A stretch of DNA of 64,000 nucleotides from Ignavibacteriales bacterium (GTDB lineage Bacteria > Bacteroidota > Ignavibacteria > Ignavibacteriales > Ignavibacteriaceae): positions 124,001 to 188,000 of the forward strand of contig JADJHL010000002.1 of assembly GCA_016707585.1 (NCBI GenBank), in the 5' to 3' direction. A program made the translations under genes and the position numbers. Each line of letters starts with the position of its first letter. Position 1 is the first letter of the stretch. A model generated the notes under the pieces. It did not search any database, was not told the origin of the DNA, and worked only from the letters and a program-made list of their open reading frames with translations. This document shows, piece by piece, positions 46,801-54,970 of this stretch.

Positions 46801-47543
46801 TTTTTGCCTTTATACATTTCAGATATTGTTTCACTTTCTTTAAGTGCAAAGATAAACTCTAAATATTCGGTAGAGTTTGTAATTTCTACTTTATCAACAA
46901 TATCATTAGCTAGTGGAATGAAAGATGAGTCATTTTTAGTTGAAGCATTCCATATCATTAAATGGAGTGTGTTTGATTTATAATAATTATAAGCATTATC
47001 AAGCGGGGCATTACCAACTATTCTAATTACTGTATTATCATCACCCGGTTCTATGGATACACTTAGAATATTAATATTCTTTTCTGATTCCTTCTCCGGT
47101 AATTCTAATTTTTTTACAATTTTTATTCTATTAGCTGCTAATTGAAGAAGTTCGTTTTTCCAGTAATGATTAATTATTTCTATAAGCGAATGAGATAGCA
47201 CAAAAATATCTTCGCCTTTTTTATAAGGAGCACTAATAAGTTGAGTGGTTTCAATACTACTATCATTTAGGTTTACGATGTTAACAAATGGATTATTAAC
47301 TGAAAACTGAACTGAATATTCATCAAATACTAATGTAGCAGAGTTAGCGTTATTATTATTTAAGATTGGAAGTGATATTGCTCCTGCTAATTCATTTAGC
47401 GAAACATACATTGTTCCTGTTTGATTTTCTGCATTTATCAACAAATAATTATTCTCTTGAATAACAGCAAGTTTGGTTGCGTCTTGAGGCAGAATAACCG
47501 AGACTAATAAAAGAACTAACAGAAATAGCCTGATTAAAATCAT
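43890..47543 (-). CDS. Giant secreted metalloprotease-like protein with beta-propeller and C-terminal beta-barrel
   Basis: A 1217-residue exported protein. Signal peptide 1-20. About residues 40-130 resemble a copper-amine-oxidase N-terminal/stalk domain and 155-255 an AMIN-like beta domain. A gluzincin-type peptidase domain follows, with LSHELVHIV (HExxH, about 359-363) and the downstream glutamate in PRWYQEAIAVFIE. Residues about 560-870 have TolB-like propeller repeats (SWSIDGNYLYWNAYTNGVSNIYKY). The last 300 are aromatic, strand-rich and barrel-like. It probably sits in the outer membrane with its protease facing out or into the periplasm. It lies 98 bp after the tandem-repeat gene in the same direction. 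Confidence 0.75.
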   Translation of the reverse strand: MILIRLFLLVLLLVSVILPQDATKLAVIQENNYLLINAENQTGTMYVSLNELAGAISLPILNNNNANSATLVFDEYSVQFSVNNPFVNIVNLNDSSIETTQLISAPYKKGEDIFVLSHSLIEIINHYWKNELLQLAANRIKIVKKLELPEKESEKNINILSVSIEPGDDNTVIRIVGNAPLDNAYNYYKSNTLHLMIWNASTKNDSSFIPLANDIVDKVEITNSTEYLEFIFALKESETISEMYKGKNENELILRISERDFGDWFTRESENFKIIYRDSHSHLVNHLLLSAENSLIQLKKVFDYEPSEKIIINTFDGSDYGYGATTTLPENYVRLEIEPIEPGYEVVPYSERFQWLLSHELVHIVVNDMASNFESSMRSVFGKVIPEKNQPLTVFFSLLTNHNRYTPRWYQEAIAVFIETWFSGGYGRILGSFDEMYFRSLVNDNVNFPSASEIEIVTSHKSIFLENILYLYGTRFIAHLSEKYGTKKVFDWFSTERNEFYPALESKFEEIFGVEFSDAWDSFVFEENEFQTSNLSLIQKFPVTETTSLTVDPFGWVTQVSYDKKNNSLVFGYHKSGELAEVQILDLNENKSSNISTLPSPSLIQVASVAYDESYRNIFYTVNNNQLYRDVLQYDLNTNKEKLLFRDMRVGSLTISQVKHELWGIQHNSGKVVLVKSKYPYTELQSLYVFNVGDELQDLSINRNGNLLSATLHRADGKQSIILVNVDELEKGKKFQYKTITSIGSPENSSWSIDGNYLYWNAYTNGVSNIYKYSLQSEETIPISNTLKGLFRPTEISNDTIVAMEFSLDGFTPVKFKISKAEKLPAINYFGQKILDKSPELYNYNLKPASEVIDKKSFGLEEPYSAFGDISIKSFIPIVSGFQSRIVLGIYSQFNDAMFNHDIIVEAGVSPFKETTNDVKFHFRLKYSYKQKFIVGIEHNAPDFYDIFNKRKRGMLGSRYALGYNYYWIFDNPVKVKQSTELSFYKGIKYINDNLTEVNQPDYAILKSEFDIRNLRRTIGSIDWESGDWIRLSILGYASNPDDPKYSGQLMGEWDKYFITLFNHNVLHFKLTSGYQFDSEDLPETKFYFGGFGNREVENEPVKQFEKMFRFPGVPIYSIVSDKYLKVMVENSFPPIRIPGVALSSIELKNINFSIFTQALYSDSQQIDKIVDAGAQINVMFEHWANLESTVSAGFAKAWWKNGNDLEWFISFKILKD

Positions 47544-47587
47544 TTAATATTCTACAATAAGTTTCAAAAGTTTTTTACAACGCAAAT

Positions 47588-47620
47588 TAAAAAAAAAGCC
47601 TTCAAATAGTTGAAGGCTTT
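47588..47620 (-). terminator. Terminator of the tandem-repeat protein gene
   Basis: On the minus strand AAAGCCTTCAA pairs with TTGAAGGCTTT (47595-47605 with 47610-47620) and is followed by a run of about ten T (A-run 47588-47597 on the plus strand). It lies 22 bp after the stop, so the repeat gene can be a single-gene transcript, separate from the protease gene. Confidence 0.88.
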
Positions 47621-47641
47621 TAAAAGTTATTTAATCAGGTT

Positions 47642-48358
47642 TTATTTTACGAATACGTAACGGCTGCCTAATTCATCTAATTGTGATCCTGATTTTACAA
47701 ATACATATCTGCTACCTAATTCATCCAATTGTGAACCTGATTTTACAAATACATATCTGCTGCCTAATTCATCTAATTGTGAACCTGATTTTACAAATAC
47801 ATATCTGCTGCCTAATTCATCCAATTGTGAACCTGATTTTACAAATACATATCTGCTGCCTAATTCATCCAATTGTGAACCTGATTTTACAAATACATAT
47901 CTGCTGCCTAATTCATCTAATTGTGAACCTGATTTTACAAATACATATCTGCTGCCTAATTCATCTAATTGTGAACCTGATTTTACAAATACATATCTGC
48001 TGCCTAATTCATCCAATTGTGAACCTGATTTTACAAATACATATCTGCTGCCTAATTCATCCAATTGTGAACCTGATTTTACAAATACATATCTGCTGCC
48101 TAATTCATCTAATTGTGAACCTGATTTTACAAATACATATCTGCTGCCTAATTCATCAAGCTGGGAATTAGATCTGTTTTGAAGAATCATATTATCTGAT
48201 GATTCAACTGAATTTGAAACACTATTTTGCTGATCAATTAGAGTTACATCACCCTGTACTCTATATCTAACAGCTTGCTCAACCTGAGCATATGATGCTG
48301 TAATTAAAACAAACATCATTACGAACATGATAACGGATTTTTGCATAGCTCCCACCAT
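47642..48358 (-). CDS. Secreted protein of eleven identical 16-residue repeats
   Basis: A 238-residue protein of unknown family. Residues 1-24 are a signal peptide ending ITASYAQ (an internal ATG at 48346, preceded by GGGAG, may be the real start). Residues 25-64 are a polar, Asn/Gln/Ser-rich leader. Residues 65-238 are ten full copies of SQLDELGSRYVFVKSG plus a final 14-residue copy, with no amino-acid difference. Each unit has a polar turn and a short beta-prone strand (RYVFVK). It could be a repeat fibre, an amyloid-like or adhesive surface protein, or a multi-copy peptide precursor. It has its own terminator and a sigma-54-like promoter. Confidence 0.85.
   Translation of the reverse strand: MVGAMQKSVIMFVMMFVLITASYAQVEQAVRYRVQGDVTLIDQQNSVSNSVESSDNMILQNRSNSQLDELGSRYVFVKSGSQLDELGSRYVFVKSGSQLDELGSRYVFVKSGSQLDELGSRYVFVKSGSQLDELGSRYVFVKSGSQLDELGSRYVFVKSGSQLDELGSRYVFVKSGSQLDELGSRYVFVKSGSQLDELGSRYVFVKSGSQLDELGSRYVFVKSGSQLDELGSRYVFVK
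47645..48166 (-). repeat. 48-bp tandem repeat array, eleven copies
   Basis: Ten full 48-bp units and one of 42 bp encode the repeat protein. Inner copies differ only by TTA/TTG at the Leu codon, in the order A-G-G-A, A-G-G-A, G, which indicates duplication of a four-unit (192-bp) block. Edge copies carry more changes (TCC CAG CTT in copy 1; GGA, CGT, TAC, TTC in copy 11). Every change is synonymous. Confidence 0.95.
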
Positions 48359-48405
48359 ATAAGTTGATGAATAAATTATTTTGACACTAAAATTCCTCTA
48401 AAACC

Positions 48406-48427
48406 AAACTCCGCATAACTGGAGTTT
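48406..48427 (-). promoter_or_regulatory. Leader hairpin of the repeat-protein gene
   Basis: AAACTCC (48406-48412) and GGAGTTT (48421-48427) flank an eight-base loop. It would lie in the 5' untranslated leader, about 50 bases before the start codon, and could stabilise or regulate the mRNA. Confidence 0.4.
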
Positions 48428-48451
48428 TCCCTCTAATAAGGCTAAAAATAG

Positions 48452-48467
48452 TACAATGAAAGTGCCA
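48452..48467 (-). promoter_or_regulatory. Sigma-54-like promoter of the repeat-protein gene
   Basis: On the minus strand TGGCAC, five bases, TTGTA matches the -24/-12 consensus TGGCACG-N4-TTGCA with correct spacing and one important mismatch (T for C in the -12 GC). It sits about 95 bp before the start codon. The gene directly upstream encodes a sigma-54-dependent-type activator. Confidence 0.5.
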
Positions 48468-48721
48468 TAGGTGAATATTAGATAATTGTAAAATAGTGAG
48501 ATTTAGCAGATATGACGGCAAATATTACCATGATTTTTCGGGAAATAGGATTTAAGTGTAAAATATTTTTACGATTAATTAAGCTAAAAATGATCAAAAT
48601 ATTGGTCAATATTTCATTTTTATTCAACGTGGGAAAAAATATTTCTTCATTGGGAACATCAAGGTAAAGTTCAAATTCTTTAAATTCAGCTAAATAATCA
48701 AGGAAGGAAAAATCTTCATGT

Positions 48722-50107
48722 TTATTTTTTTTTTGCTACAAGAGTATCCAGTTTTGGCCTGGATATTCCTAATAATTTGGAAGCTTGAGACTTATTACCA
48801 CCCACTTTTTCAAGAACTTGAAAAGCATAATGTTTATTCAATTTTTTCAAATCAGTTGTACCATAATTAAGATCTAATCGAATTACATTTTCTGGAACAT
48901 TACTTGTTTTTAAATCTATCTGCATTGTTGCCGGAACAGAGTTTATTAGAGTAGAAAAGTCTTCTAAATTTAATTCTCCATTTTCAGATAAAAGCACACC
49001 TCTTTCAATAATATTTTTTAGTTCTCTAACATTGCCCGGCCACGGATATCCAAGGAAAAAATATTTAAGTTCTTTGCTTATTTTTTTAACAGATTTATTA
49101 AACTGAATATTAAATTCGTCAATAAAAAAATCCGCAAGATGTATTATATCTTCACTTCTATCCTTTAATGGCGGCAATTCAATTGTTACTACATTTAATC
49201 TGTGATATAAATCTCTTCTAAAGGAACCATCTTCAACCATTTGTTCAATACTTCGATTTGTTGCAGAAATAATTCTTGCATTTATCGGAATATCATTAAC
49301 TCCACCTAAACGTTTAATAACTTTCTTTTCAATTGCTCTAAGTATTTTTGCTTGAAGGTTCAAACTCATATCACCAATCTCATCCAAAAAAAGAGTTCCA
49401 TCACCTGCTATTTCAAATAAACCAAGCTTACGAGTTCTTGCACTGGTAAAAGCACCAGCTTCGTATCCAAATAATTCAGACTCAAGAAGATTTTCCGGAA
49501 TAGCTGTGCACACAACATCTACAAAAGATTCTTTACTATTTACCCCATAATTATGTATTGCTCTTGCAAACAAACCTTTTCCAGTTCCGGTTTCACCCAA
49601 TAATAAAATATTTGATGAAGTTTGCATTGAAACTTTTTTTGCAAGATCTATTGTGCGCGCAAATTTTGGCGAGCTTCCTATAATAAATTCAAGATTATAT
49701 CTCTTACTGATTTCATTCTGGTCAAATGAATCAGAAGTTTTAAACAAGCCATTAGAAATAATTTCTTTTATATAAGATGTGAACTTGATCATTTCATAAG
49801 GGAATACAAAAATATCCTGCAACCCCATTTTAGCAATTGTACTTACAAGTAAAGCGTTGTTATTACGTATTACAATAATAATTTTGTTTTTTATTTCTCT
49901 TCTAACTTTTGCTACTTCCGCCAATAATCCTGATGCTAGTGAATCAATTTGCAAGATTAAAATAGTATCATCTTCAGGGGCAAAAGATTTAGGATTGGTA
50001 AAAGCTATCGGAATGCTTTCCAGCTCTATTTGTCTTAAGCCGGAATTAATAGTTCCAATATCTTCGCTATCAGAAAATATTTTTATATTAACTTTTTTGA
50101 TACTCAT
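48722..50107 (-). CDS. Sigma-54-interacting transcriptional activator with degenerate receiver domain
   Basis: A bacterial enhancer-binding protein of 461 residues. About 1-115 resemble a response-regulator receiver: an aspartate remains (LILQID), but the usual Lys-Pro near its end is FPY, so phosphorylation is doubtful. The AAA+ domain has Walker A GETGTGKG (171-178), GYEAGAFTSA (sigma-contact loop, GAFTSA instead of GAFTGA), Walker B TLFLDEIGDM and NARIISATNR. The C-terminal Fis-type helix-turn-helix ends ASKLLGISRPKLDTL. The ATG at 50107 lies 20 bp inside the kinase gene. A TTG seven codons upstream is less likely. Confidence 0.92.
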   Translation of the reverse strand: MSIKKVNIKIFSDSEDIGTINSGLRQIELESIPIAFTNPKSFAPEDDTILILQIDSLASGLLAEVAKVRREIKNKIIIVIRNNNALLVSTIAKMGLQDIFVFPYEMIKFTSYIKEIISNGLFKTSDSFDQNEISKRYNLEFIIGSSPKFARTIDLAKKVSMQTSSNILLLGETGTGKGLFARAIHNYGVNSKESFVDVVCTAIPENLLESELFGYEAGAFTSARTRKLGLFEIAGDGTLFLDEIGDMSLNLQAKILRAIEKKVIKRLGGVNDIPINARIISATNRSIEQMVEDGSFRRDLYHRLNVVTIELPPLKDRSEDIIHLADFFIDEFNIQFNKSVKKISKELKYFFLGYPWPGNVRELKNIIERGVLLSENGELNLEDFSTLINSVPATMQIDLKTSNVPENVIRLDLNYGTTDLKKLNKHYAFQVLEKVGGNKSQASKLLGISRPKLDTLVAKKK

Positions 50108-53100
50108 TAAATTGTGCTTGATTTCCAATATGAGCTAACTTATCAAGTGCTCTTTTACGTTCTGGATGATTAAAAAATGCTGATCTAATTTTGGTATTTG
50201 AAATATTATCGCCAATTAAATTTATAAGTTCATAAGCATAAATTCTTGGTTGTTTTGATTTATAAAAATTACCTCGTTCAAAGTAGGTATTTGAAATCTC
50301 AAATAGAACTTTCCATGTTAATTCAGTTATACTTTCACCCTCGAGTAAGTTATATGCTTTTTCAAAACATTGAATTGCAGGAATATCAGTTATACTTTGA
50401 TCAACCTGGGCAATTTTACCAAATAAATATAATCTTTGTGCAGTAAATATAATATTTTGTTCAATAATTTTATCGATTGTCTTTAAACTAAGTAATTCAT
50501 ATGCTCTAATAAGCTTATTAGTCTTTATAAGAGACTCAGAATAATTATAAATAGTCTCTATGTAAAGATTATTTTCTTCAATAGCTAAATAGCCTTCCAA
50601 AAGCTGCAATACATCCGTTTCATTAATTATCTGAGTTCCGGAAAGCAAATTTTTGAGTAATCTTAGATACAATAAATTTAAAGTACTCTTATCTGATTTT
50701 TGAATATCGACTAATGAAGTTACTTCATAATTATTTATAATTTTATTTAATTCTTTAACATCTCCAATTGTAAACCAAAATTTTCCTAAAATAAGCAACG
50801 TGCTCAATCCTTCTTTATCGTTATTTAAGCTCTTAAACAAATCATAAGATAATATTAAACTCTCGTAAGCATTTTGGTAATCACAAATAATGAAATAAAC
50901 TTCACCCATATTTCCCTTAGCAAAAGCTAATTTATTTTGGATTCCAATTGGAATAAAAATATTGATAGCCTGTTTCCAACACTCAATTGCTTTTTCAAGG
51001 CTATTGCTATTATGATGTAAAACTCCGTAATTGATTAATATTGCTCCTTCTTGCTCAAGATTGCCAATACTAGAGTTAACCTCAAGAGCTTTTTGCCAGT
51101 AATTTTCTGCCTCTTTTTTATCACCTACCATATCATAGATTGCCCCAATATTTACATACATACCAGCTACTCTGCGAGGAAGTTTTGCTGATTGATAATG
51201 TTTTAATGCTTCAAAACTATATTCAAAAGATTTTTTAAGATTATTTCTAAAATTAAACTCAATTATTGCCATTAGATTGTTCACTCTGCCTAAATCTTCT
51301 GCTGAAATATCTTTGTCGTTAATTAGCGATAAACAATATTCTTCTGCTTGCGGATAATTGTTTGAATCTGATTCTGCATATGCAAGTGTTATTATGATTT
51401 TATGCAACAAGGTTTTATTGATGCTTTGAGTTTTTAATTTATTTAATGTGTCAATTCCTTCTTTAATTTTTCCATACTCAATTAAACTACTGCCTTTAAC
51501 AAAGATTAGTTCATTTTGTTCAGATTCTGGTAATACTTCAATTTTAATCTTATTAAAGTAATCTAAAGTATTTTTATAGTCGCTAAGTTTAAATAGTGTT
51601 TTTACTAGATCAACAGATAATTTATTTGATATCCTTTCTGGCAGAGAGAGTTTTAAAAGTTTTTCCAGTAATGTTTTTTTATAACTATAAGCATGAATTT
51701 CTTCTGCACGTTCGATTTCTTTTGCAAGTATTTCAGCAGATTTTTCAAATTCATTTGCAACTTCATATTGCCTTGATAACTCGACTATATTAAAATCTGC
51801 GAAAAGTTTTTTAATAGAGTTTGCCAGGATAAGATGAAATTTTGTTCTATTACTAATTGTTGAATAAATATACTTGTTAAAATTAAATGAGTTTATTTTG
51901 GGAGCGTTGCTAATATTTAATGTTTCAATTACATTTTTTTTCTCTAACTCATTTAGACTATTTTTTAAAACGTCAGCAGGTAAATCCATTAATGCTGATA
52001 GCACTGTCTGTTCAATTGAGATTTCAAATGCAGAAATTAACTGCGCTAATTTTAACTCACGGTTATTTAAGTTACTTAATCGTATTCTGTATAACTCTTC
52101 GTGCGAACTTTGAAGCGTAAGGATTATTTCTTCATTTGTTTCAAATGAAACTAAGGCATTATTATATTTTATTACTTTAAGAAGTATTAAATCTTTTATA
52201 AACTGTTTTATACTCCCGGGAAGCAAATCCGAATAAAGCAAAATTATTTTTTTAAGTTCATCTTGCGGAAACAGATTAGAATAACTTAAATCAACAAACT
52301 CAGAAAGTTGATGCTCTGTAAACTGGTTTAACTGCACCATGCATAAATTATTTAAAGCAGAAGATGATTGATCAAAATCTGCGGATTCAGATAATATGAC
52401 TTTAATTCCTTTAACTTGTAGTATGCGGATTATTTCTGTTAAAGTTTCCGTTGTAAATGTGTCGTACAAATTATAATCATCCAGCAAAACTATAAAGTTT
52501 ATACCAGCAGGTAATGTGTTAAAAACCCTTTTAATAGTATCTATAAAAACTGAATCTGACTTTTCATACAGATCATTAATTATTTGATTGAATTCACTTT
52601 CTTTGTAACTGTATATTGTTTCTGTTAGTACAAGTTTTCTAAAAATATACTTTATAGAATCGATACCAGTTTTTGTCATTGTGTTTTCGACTAAAACTGA
52701 GTTTTGATTTTTATGATAAATTTCCTGGAGTAAAGAGGATTTTCCTGAACCATCAAATCCATTTACACTAAATACTTCGTTGCTGTTTTTATCTTTTAGA
52801 TATGAACCCAAAATATTTATTGCATCTTTTCTATCACTAAATATTTTAGCCGGACCAAAGTCCTTAGTTATTTCAAAGTCTATAGGAACCTGCAGATCGG
52901 TTAATATTTGAAGAGCATTGTTATATCTTTCCAGAGGATTTTTCTTTAGTAATTTGGAAATAACATTTATTAGTGCTGGTGAGTATTTGCTTTCCTCAAA
53001 TACAAATTCTTCTTCAATGTGTGCTTTATAAATTTCAATTTCGCTTTTTGCGCTAAACGGAAGTTTACCATAAACAATACGATAAAGTAAAATTCCAAGT

Positions 53101-53690
53101 GAATAAAAATCCACTCGATAGTCGTGTGGTTGATTTTTAAGAAGTTCCGGTGCTAAATAGTAAGGGGTTCCGGTAATATTACTTTCAACTTCTTCGCTAA
53201 CTTTTCTGGCAAATCCAAAATCAATTAGTTTTATAACTGGCTGGCCGTTACCATTTGATACAAGTATGTTTTCAGGTTTCAGATCATAATAGACGTAGTT
53301 TGATTGATGCAGATAATAAAGCACAGAACAAAGCTGCTTTATAAAAAGGTTTAAATATTTTTCTTCACTGAGTTTAGAGTAATTAAGGACATCCGTTGCA
53401 GGAAAATATTCCATTGTAATAAATAAAGAAAATTTTTCTATTTCATTATCTTCTTCATCATCGATTAAAATTATTGTGCTTAATTCAAAAGCTTTTAGGA
53501 TATTAGGATGCTCTAGTTTTTGAAGGGTAAAAAATTCTTCTATAAATGTTTGTTTTTCTTCAGCTGAAGCTGAAACTGATAGAATTTTTGCAGCAACAAT
53601 TCTTTCTGGAAATTCAGTATCGATAACACTAAATACCTTACTTCTTCCCTCGCCAATTTTTTTATTTATTATATAACGTTTATTAATCAT
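50088..53690 (-). CDS. Serine/threonine protein kinase fused to an ATPase and TPR repeats
   Basis: A 1200-residue cytoplasmic protein. Kinase domain 6-265: glycine loop IGEGRSKVF, Lys35 (AAKIL), YYDLKPENIL with Asp136 (HRD arginine replaced by Tyr), IDFGFA and the APE motif at 180-182. Next is a STAND/PknK-like ATPase with Walker A GFDGSGKSS (311-319) and IVLLDDYN. About residues 650-1190 are TPR-like repeats (GDKKEAENYWQKALEVN). Such kinase-ATPase-TPR proteins are signalling hubs. The start overlaps the permease stop by one base and the end overlaps the activator gene, so it probably controls that activator. Confidence 0.9.
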   Translation of the reverse strand: MINKRYIINKKIGEGRSKVFSVIDTEFPERIVAAKILSVSASAEEKQTFIEEFFTLQKLEHPNILKAFELSTIILIDDEEDNEIEKFSLFITMEYFPATDVLNYSKLSEEKYLNLFIKQLCSVLYYLHQSNYVYYDLKPENILVSNGNGQPVIKLIDFGFARKVSEEVESNITGTPYYLAPELLKNQPHDYRVDFYSLGILLYRIVYGKLPFSAKSEIEIYKAHIEEEFVFEESKYSPALINVISKLLKKNPLERYNNALQILTDLQVPIDFEITKDFGPAKIFSDRKDAINILGSYLKDKNSNEVFSVNGFDGSGKSSLLQEIYHKNQNSVLVENTMTKTGIDSIKYIFRKLVLTETIYSYKESEFNQIINDLYEKSDSVFIDTIKRVFNTLPAGINFIVLLDDYNLYDTFTTETLTEIIRILQVKGIKVILSESADFDQSSSALNNLCMVQLNQFTEHQLSEFVDLSYSNLFPQDELKKIILLYSDLLPGSIKQFIKDLILLKVIKYNNALVSFETNEEIILTLQSSHEELYRIRLSNLNNRELKLAQLISAFEISIEQTVLSALMDLPADVLKNSLNELEKKNVIETLNISNAPKINSFNFNKYIYSTISNRTKFHLILANSIKKLFADFNIVELSRQYEVANEFEKSAEILAKEIERAEEIHAYSYKKTLLEKLLKLSLPERISNKLSVDLVKTLFKLSDYKNTLDYFNKIKIEVLPESEQNELIFVKGSSLIEYGKIKEGIDTLNKLKTQSINKTLLHKIIITLAYAESDSNNYPQAEEYCLSLINDKDISAEDLGRVNNLMAIIEFNFRNNLKKSFEYSFEALKHYQSAKLPRRVAGMYVNIGAIYDMVGDKKEAENYWQKALEVNSSIGNLEQEGAILINYGVLHHNSNSLEKAIECWKQAINIFIPIGIQNKLAFAKGNMGEVYFIICDYQNAYESLILSYDLFKSLNNDKEGLSTLLILGKFWFTIGDVKELNKIINNYEVTSLVDIQKSDKSTLNLLYLRLLKNLLSGTQIINETDVLQLLEGYLAIEENNLYIETIYNYSESLIKTNKLIRAYELLSLKTIDKIIEQNIIFTAQRLYLFGKIAQVDQSITDIPAIQCFEKAYNLLEGESITELTWKVLFEISNTYFERGNFYKSKQPRIYAYELINLIGDNISNTKIRSAFFNHPERKRALDKLAHIGNQAQFNEYQKS

Positions 53691-54970
53691 TATTCAAATG
53701 TTGGATTAAAACTTTTACTAATTTTTCTGCCAAGTTCATTAATACTTAACAAAGTAACAACAAGCACAAATCCAGGCATAAAGATAAGCCACCAGGATTG
53801 CTCAATGTACCTTTGTCCTGATTCAATCATCGCACCCCAAGATGGGTAATTATTTCCTAATCCCAAACCCAAAAAACTTAAAGCTGATTCTGCTAAAACT
53901 ACATTACTAAATTGAAAAATTAAATTGACCATTACAGGCACAATTATAACTGGTAAAATTTCTCTTATCAACAGTTTACTGTTTTTTAATCCAATCAATT
54001 TTGCTGACAAATAATATTCTTTACTTTTAATACTAATAATTTCACTTTTTGCAATTTTGAATAAACTCATCCAGCCGGTAAAACCAAGCACAACAATTAT
54101 TGAAAACACATTACTGCCAAACAAAGCAAGTATAAGCATCACTAAAAATATTGCAGGAAACGTAAGAAATAAATCTGTAATACGACTAATTACTAAGTTT
54201 AAAACACCACCATTTTCAGCGGCTATAAATGCCAGGATAATTCCTAATAATAAAGATACGATTACAGCACCAAATCCTACCAGCAAAGATATTCTGCTTC
54301 CAAAAATAATTCTTGTAAAAACATCTCTGCCATATTCATCAGAGCCAAGTAAAAACATTTTGGTTCTAACAACTGGCTTACCGTTAATACATTTAAGTTT
54401 AGATAATTCAATCTCAGAAATTCTTTCTGTTTGATAATATTTAAAGGAATTGGTGATTAATGAACTATCAAAATAAACTATTTCATTTTTATATGATTTT
54501 GGAATGATCTCATCAACTTTTGATTTTAGTATTTGCAATTCATTAAAATCCGTCTGAATATTTTTTTTTAATTCAACATATTTAACCACAGAAAATGGTT
54601 GCAATAATTTAGTAACACGAATATCTTTTTGAAATTCTGGATTTTGCAAAGTTATTAATGGCGCAAAAATAAAGGCTAACATAAGTAGAGTAAGAACTGC
54701 ATTTGATAATTTTAACTGTGATGAGAAAATCTTTTTTAATCGACTATTTATTATAAAAACAATTGGAATAATGAATATTAGAAGTGATGAAAACAGACTA
54801 TCAATCAAAGAATAATCAAATATCGAAAAGATGTTTACGCCTTCATTCACAAGTGATTTCAGAATATCAAACCACAAATTCATCAAACTTATAATATAAT
54901 TGGATCTAACAACAGCAATTAATACACTTACAGAAGTTATAAATTGCCATATTTTAATTTTACTAATCAT
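53690..54970 (-). CDS. Oligopeptide-type ABC transporter permease, OppC/DppC-like, enlarged
   Basis: Inner-membrane permease of the peptide/nickel importer family. The hallmark MFLLGSDEYGRDVFTRIIFG and the coupling region EYYLSAKLIGLKNSKLLIREILPV are present, with AESALSFLGLGLGNNYPSWG near the end. At 426 residues it is about 130 longer than usual: two extra N-terminal hydrophobic segments and a polar segment of about 100 residues precede the domain. It is linked to oppB upstream and to the kinase gene downstream by one-base TAATG overlaps, an unusual joining of a transporter with a kinase. Confidence 0.9.
   Translation of the reverse strand: MISKIKIWQFITSVSVLIAVVRSNYIISLMNLWFDILKSLVNEGVNIFSIFDYSLIDSLFSSLLIFIIPIVFIINSRLKKIFSSQLKLSNAVLTLLMLAFIFAPLITLQNPEFQKDIRVTKLLQPFSVVKYVELKKNIQTDFNELQILKSKVDEIIPKSYKNEIVYFDSSLITNSFKYYQTERISEIELSKLKCINGKPVVRTKMFLLGSDEYGRDVFTRIIFGSRISLLVGFGAVIVSLLLGIILAFIAAENGGVLNLVISRITDLFLTFPAIFLVMLILALFGSNVFSIIVVLGFTGWMSLFKIAKSEIISIKSKEYYLSAKLIGLKNSKLLIREILPVIIVPVMVNLIFQFSNVVLAESALSFLGLGLGNNYPSWGAMIESGQRYIEQSWWLIFMPGFVLVVTLLSINELGRKISKSFNPTFE

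Larger units (their letters stand above)
48359..48721. other. 363-bp regulatory gap between the activator gene and the repeat-protein gene
   Basis: It holds a sigma-54-like promoter (48452-48467) and a leader hairpin (48406-48427) for the repeat gene. The right half, next to the activator stop, has an open minus-strand frame of about 80 codons (48 bp to about 290 bp past the stop) without a good start; I do not call it a gene. Confidence 0.6.

Noticed and set aside
47645..48166. The 48-bp repeats considered as a CRISPR array
   Set aside because: There are no variable spacers; the units are contiguous, identical and in frame within a signal-peptide-bearing ORF, with no cas genes.
47683..48171. 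A 162-codon plus-strand frame opposite the repeat array, encoding repeated LILQIHICCLIH
   Set aside because: It is the antisense shadow of the 48-bp repeat. It is very hydrophobic with no plausible start context, whereas the minus-strand frame has a signal peptide, promoter and terminator and shows only synonymous variation.
48480..48721. Open minus-strand frame after the activator stop that could be joined by slippage on its ten-A run
   Set aside because: The activator already ends normally after its Fis helix-turn-helix. The extra frame has no start codon or known motif, and AT-rich DNA gives such frames by chance.
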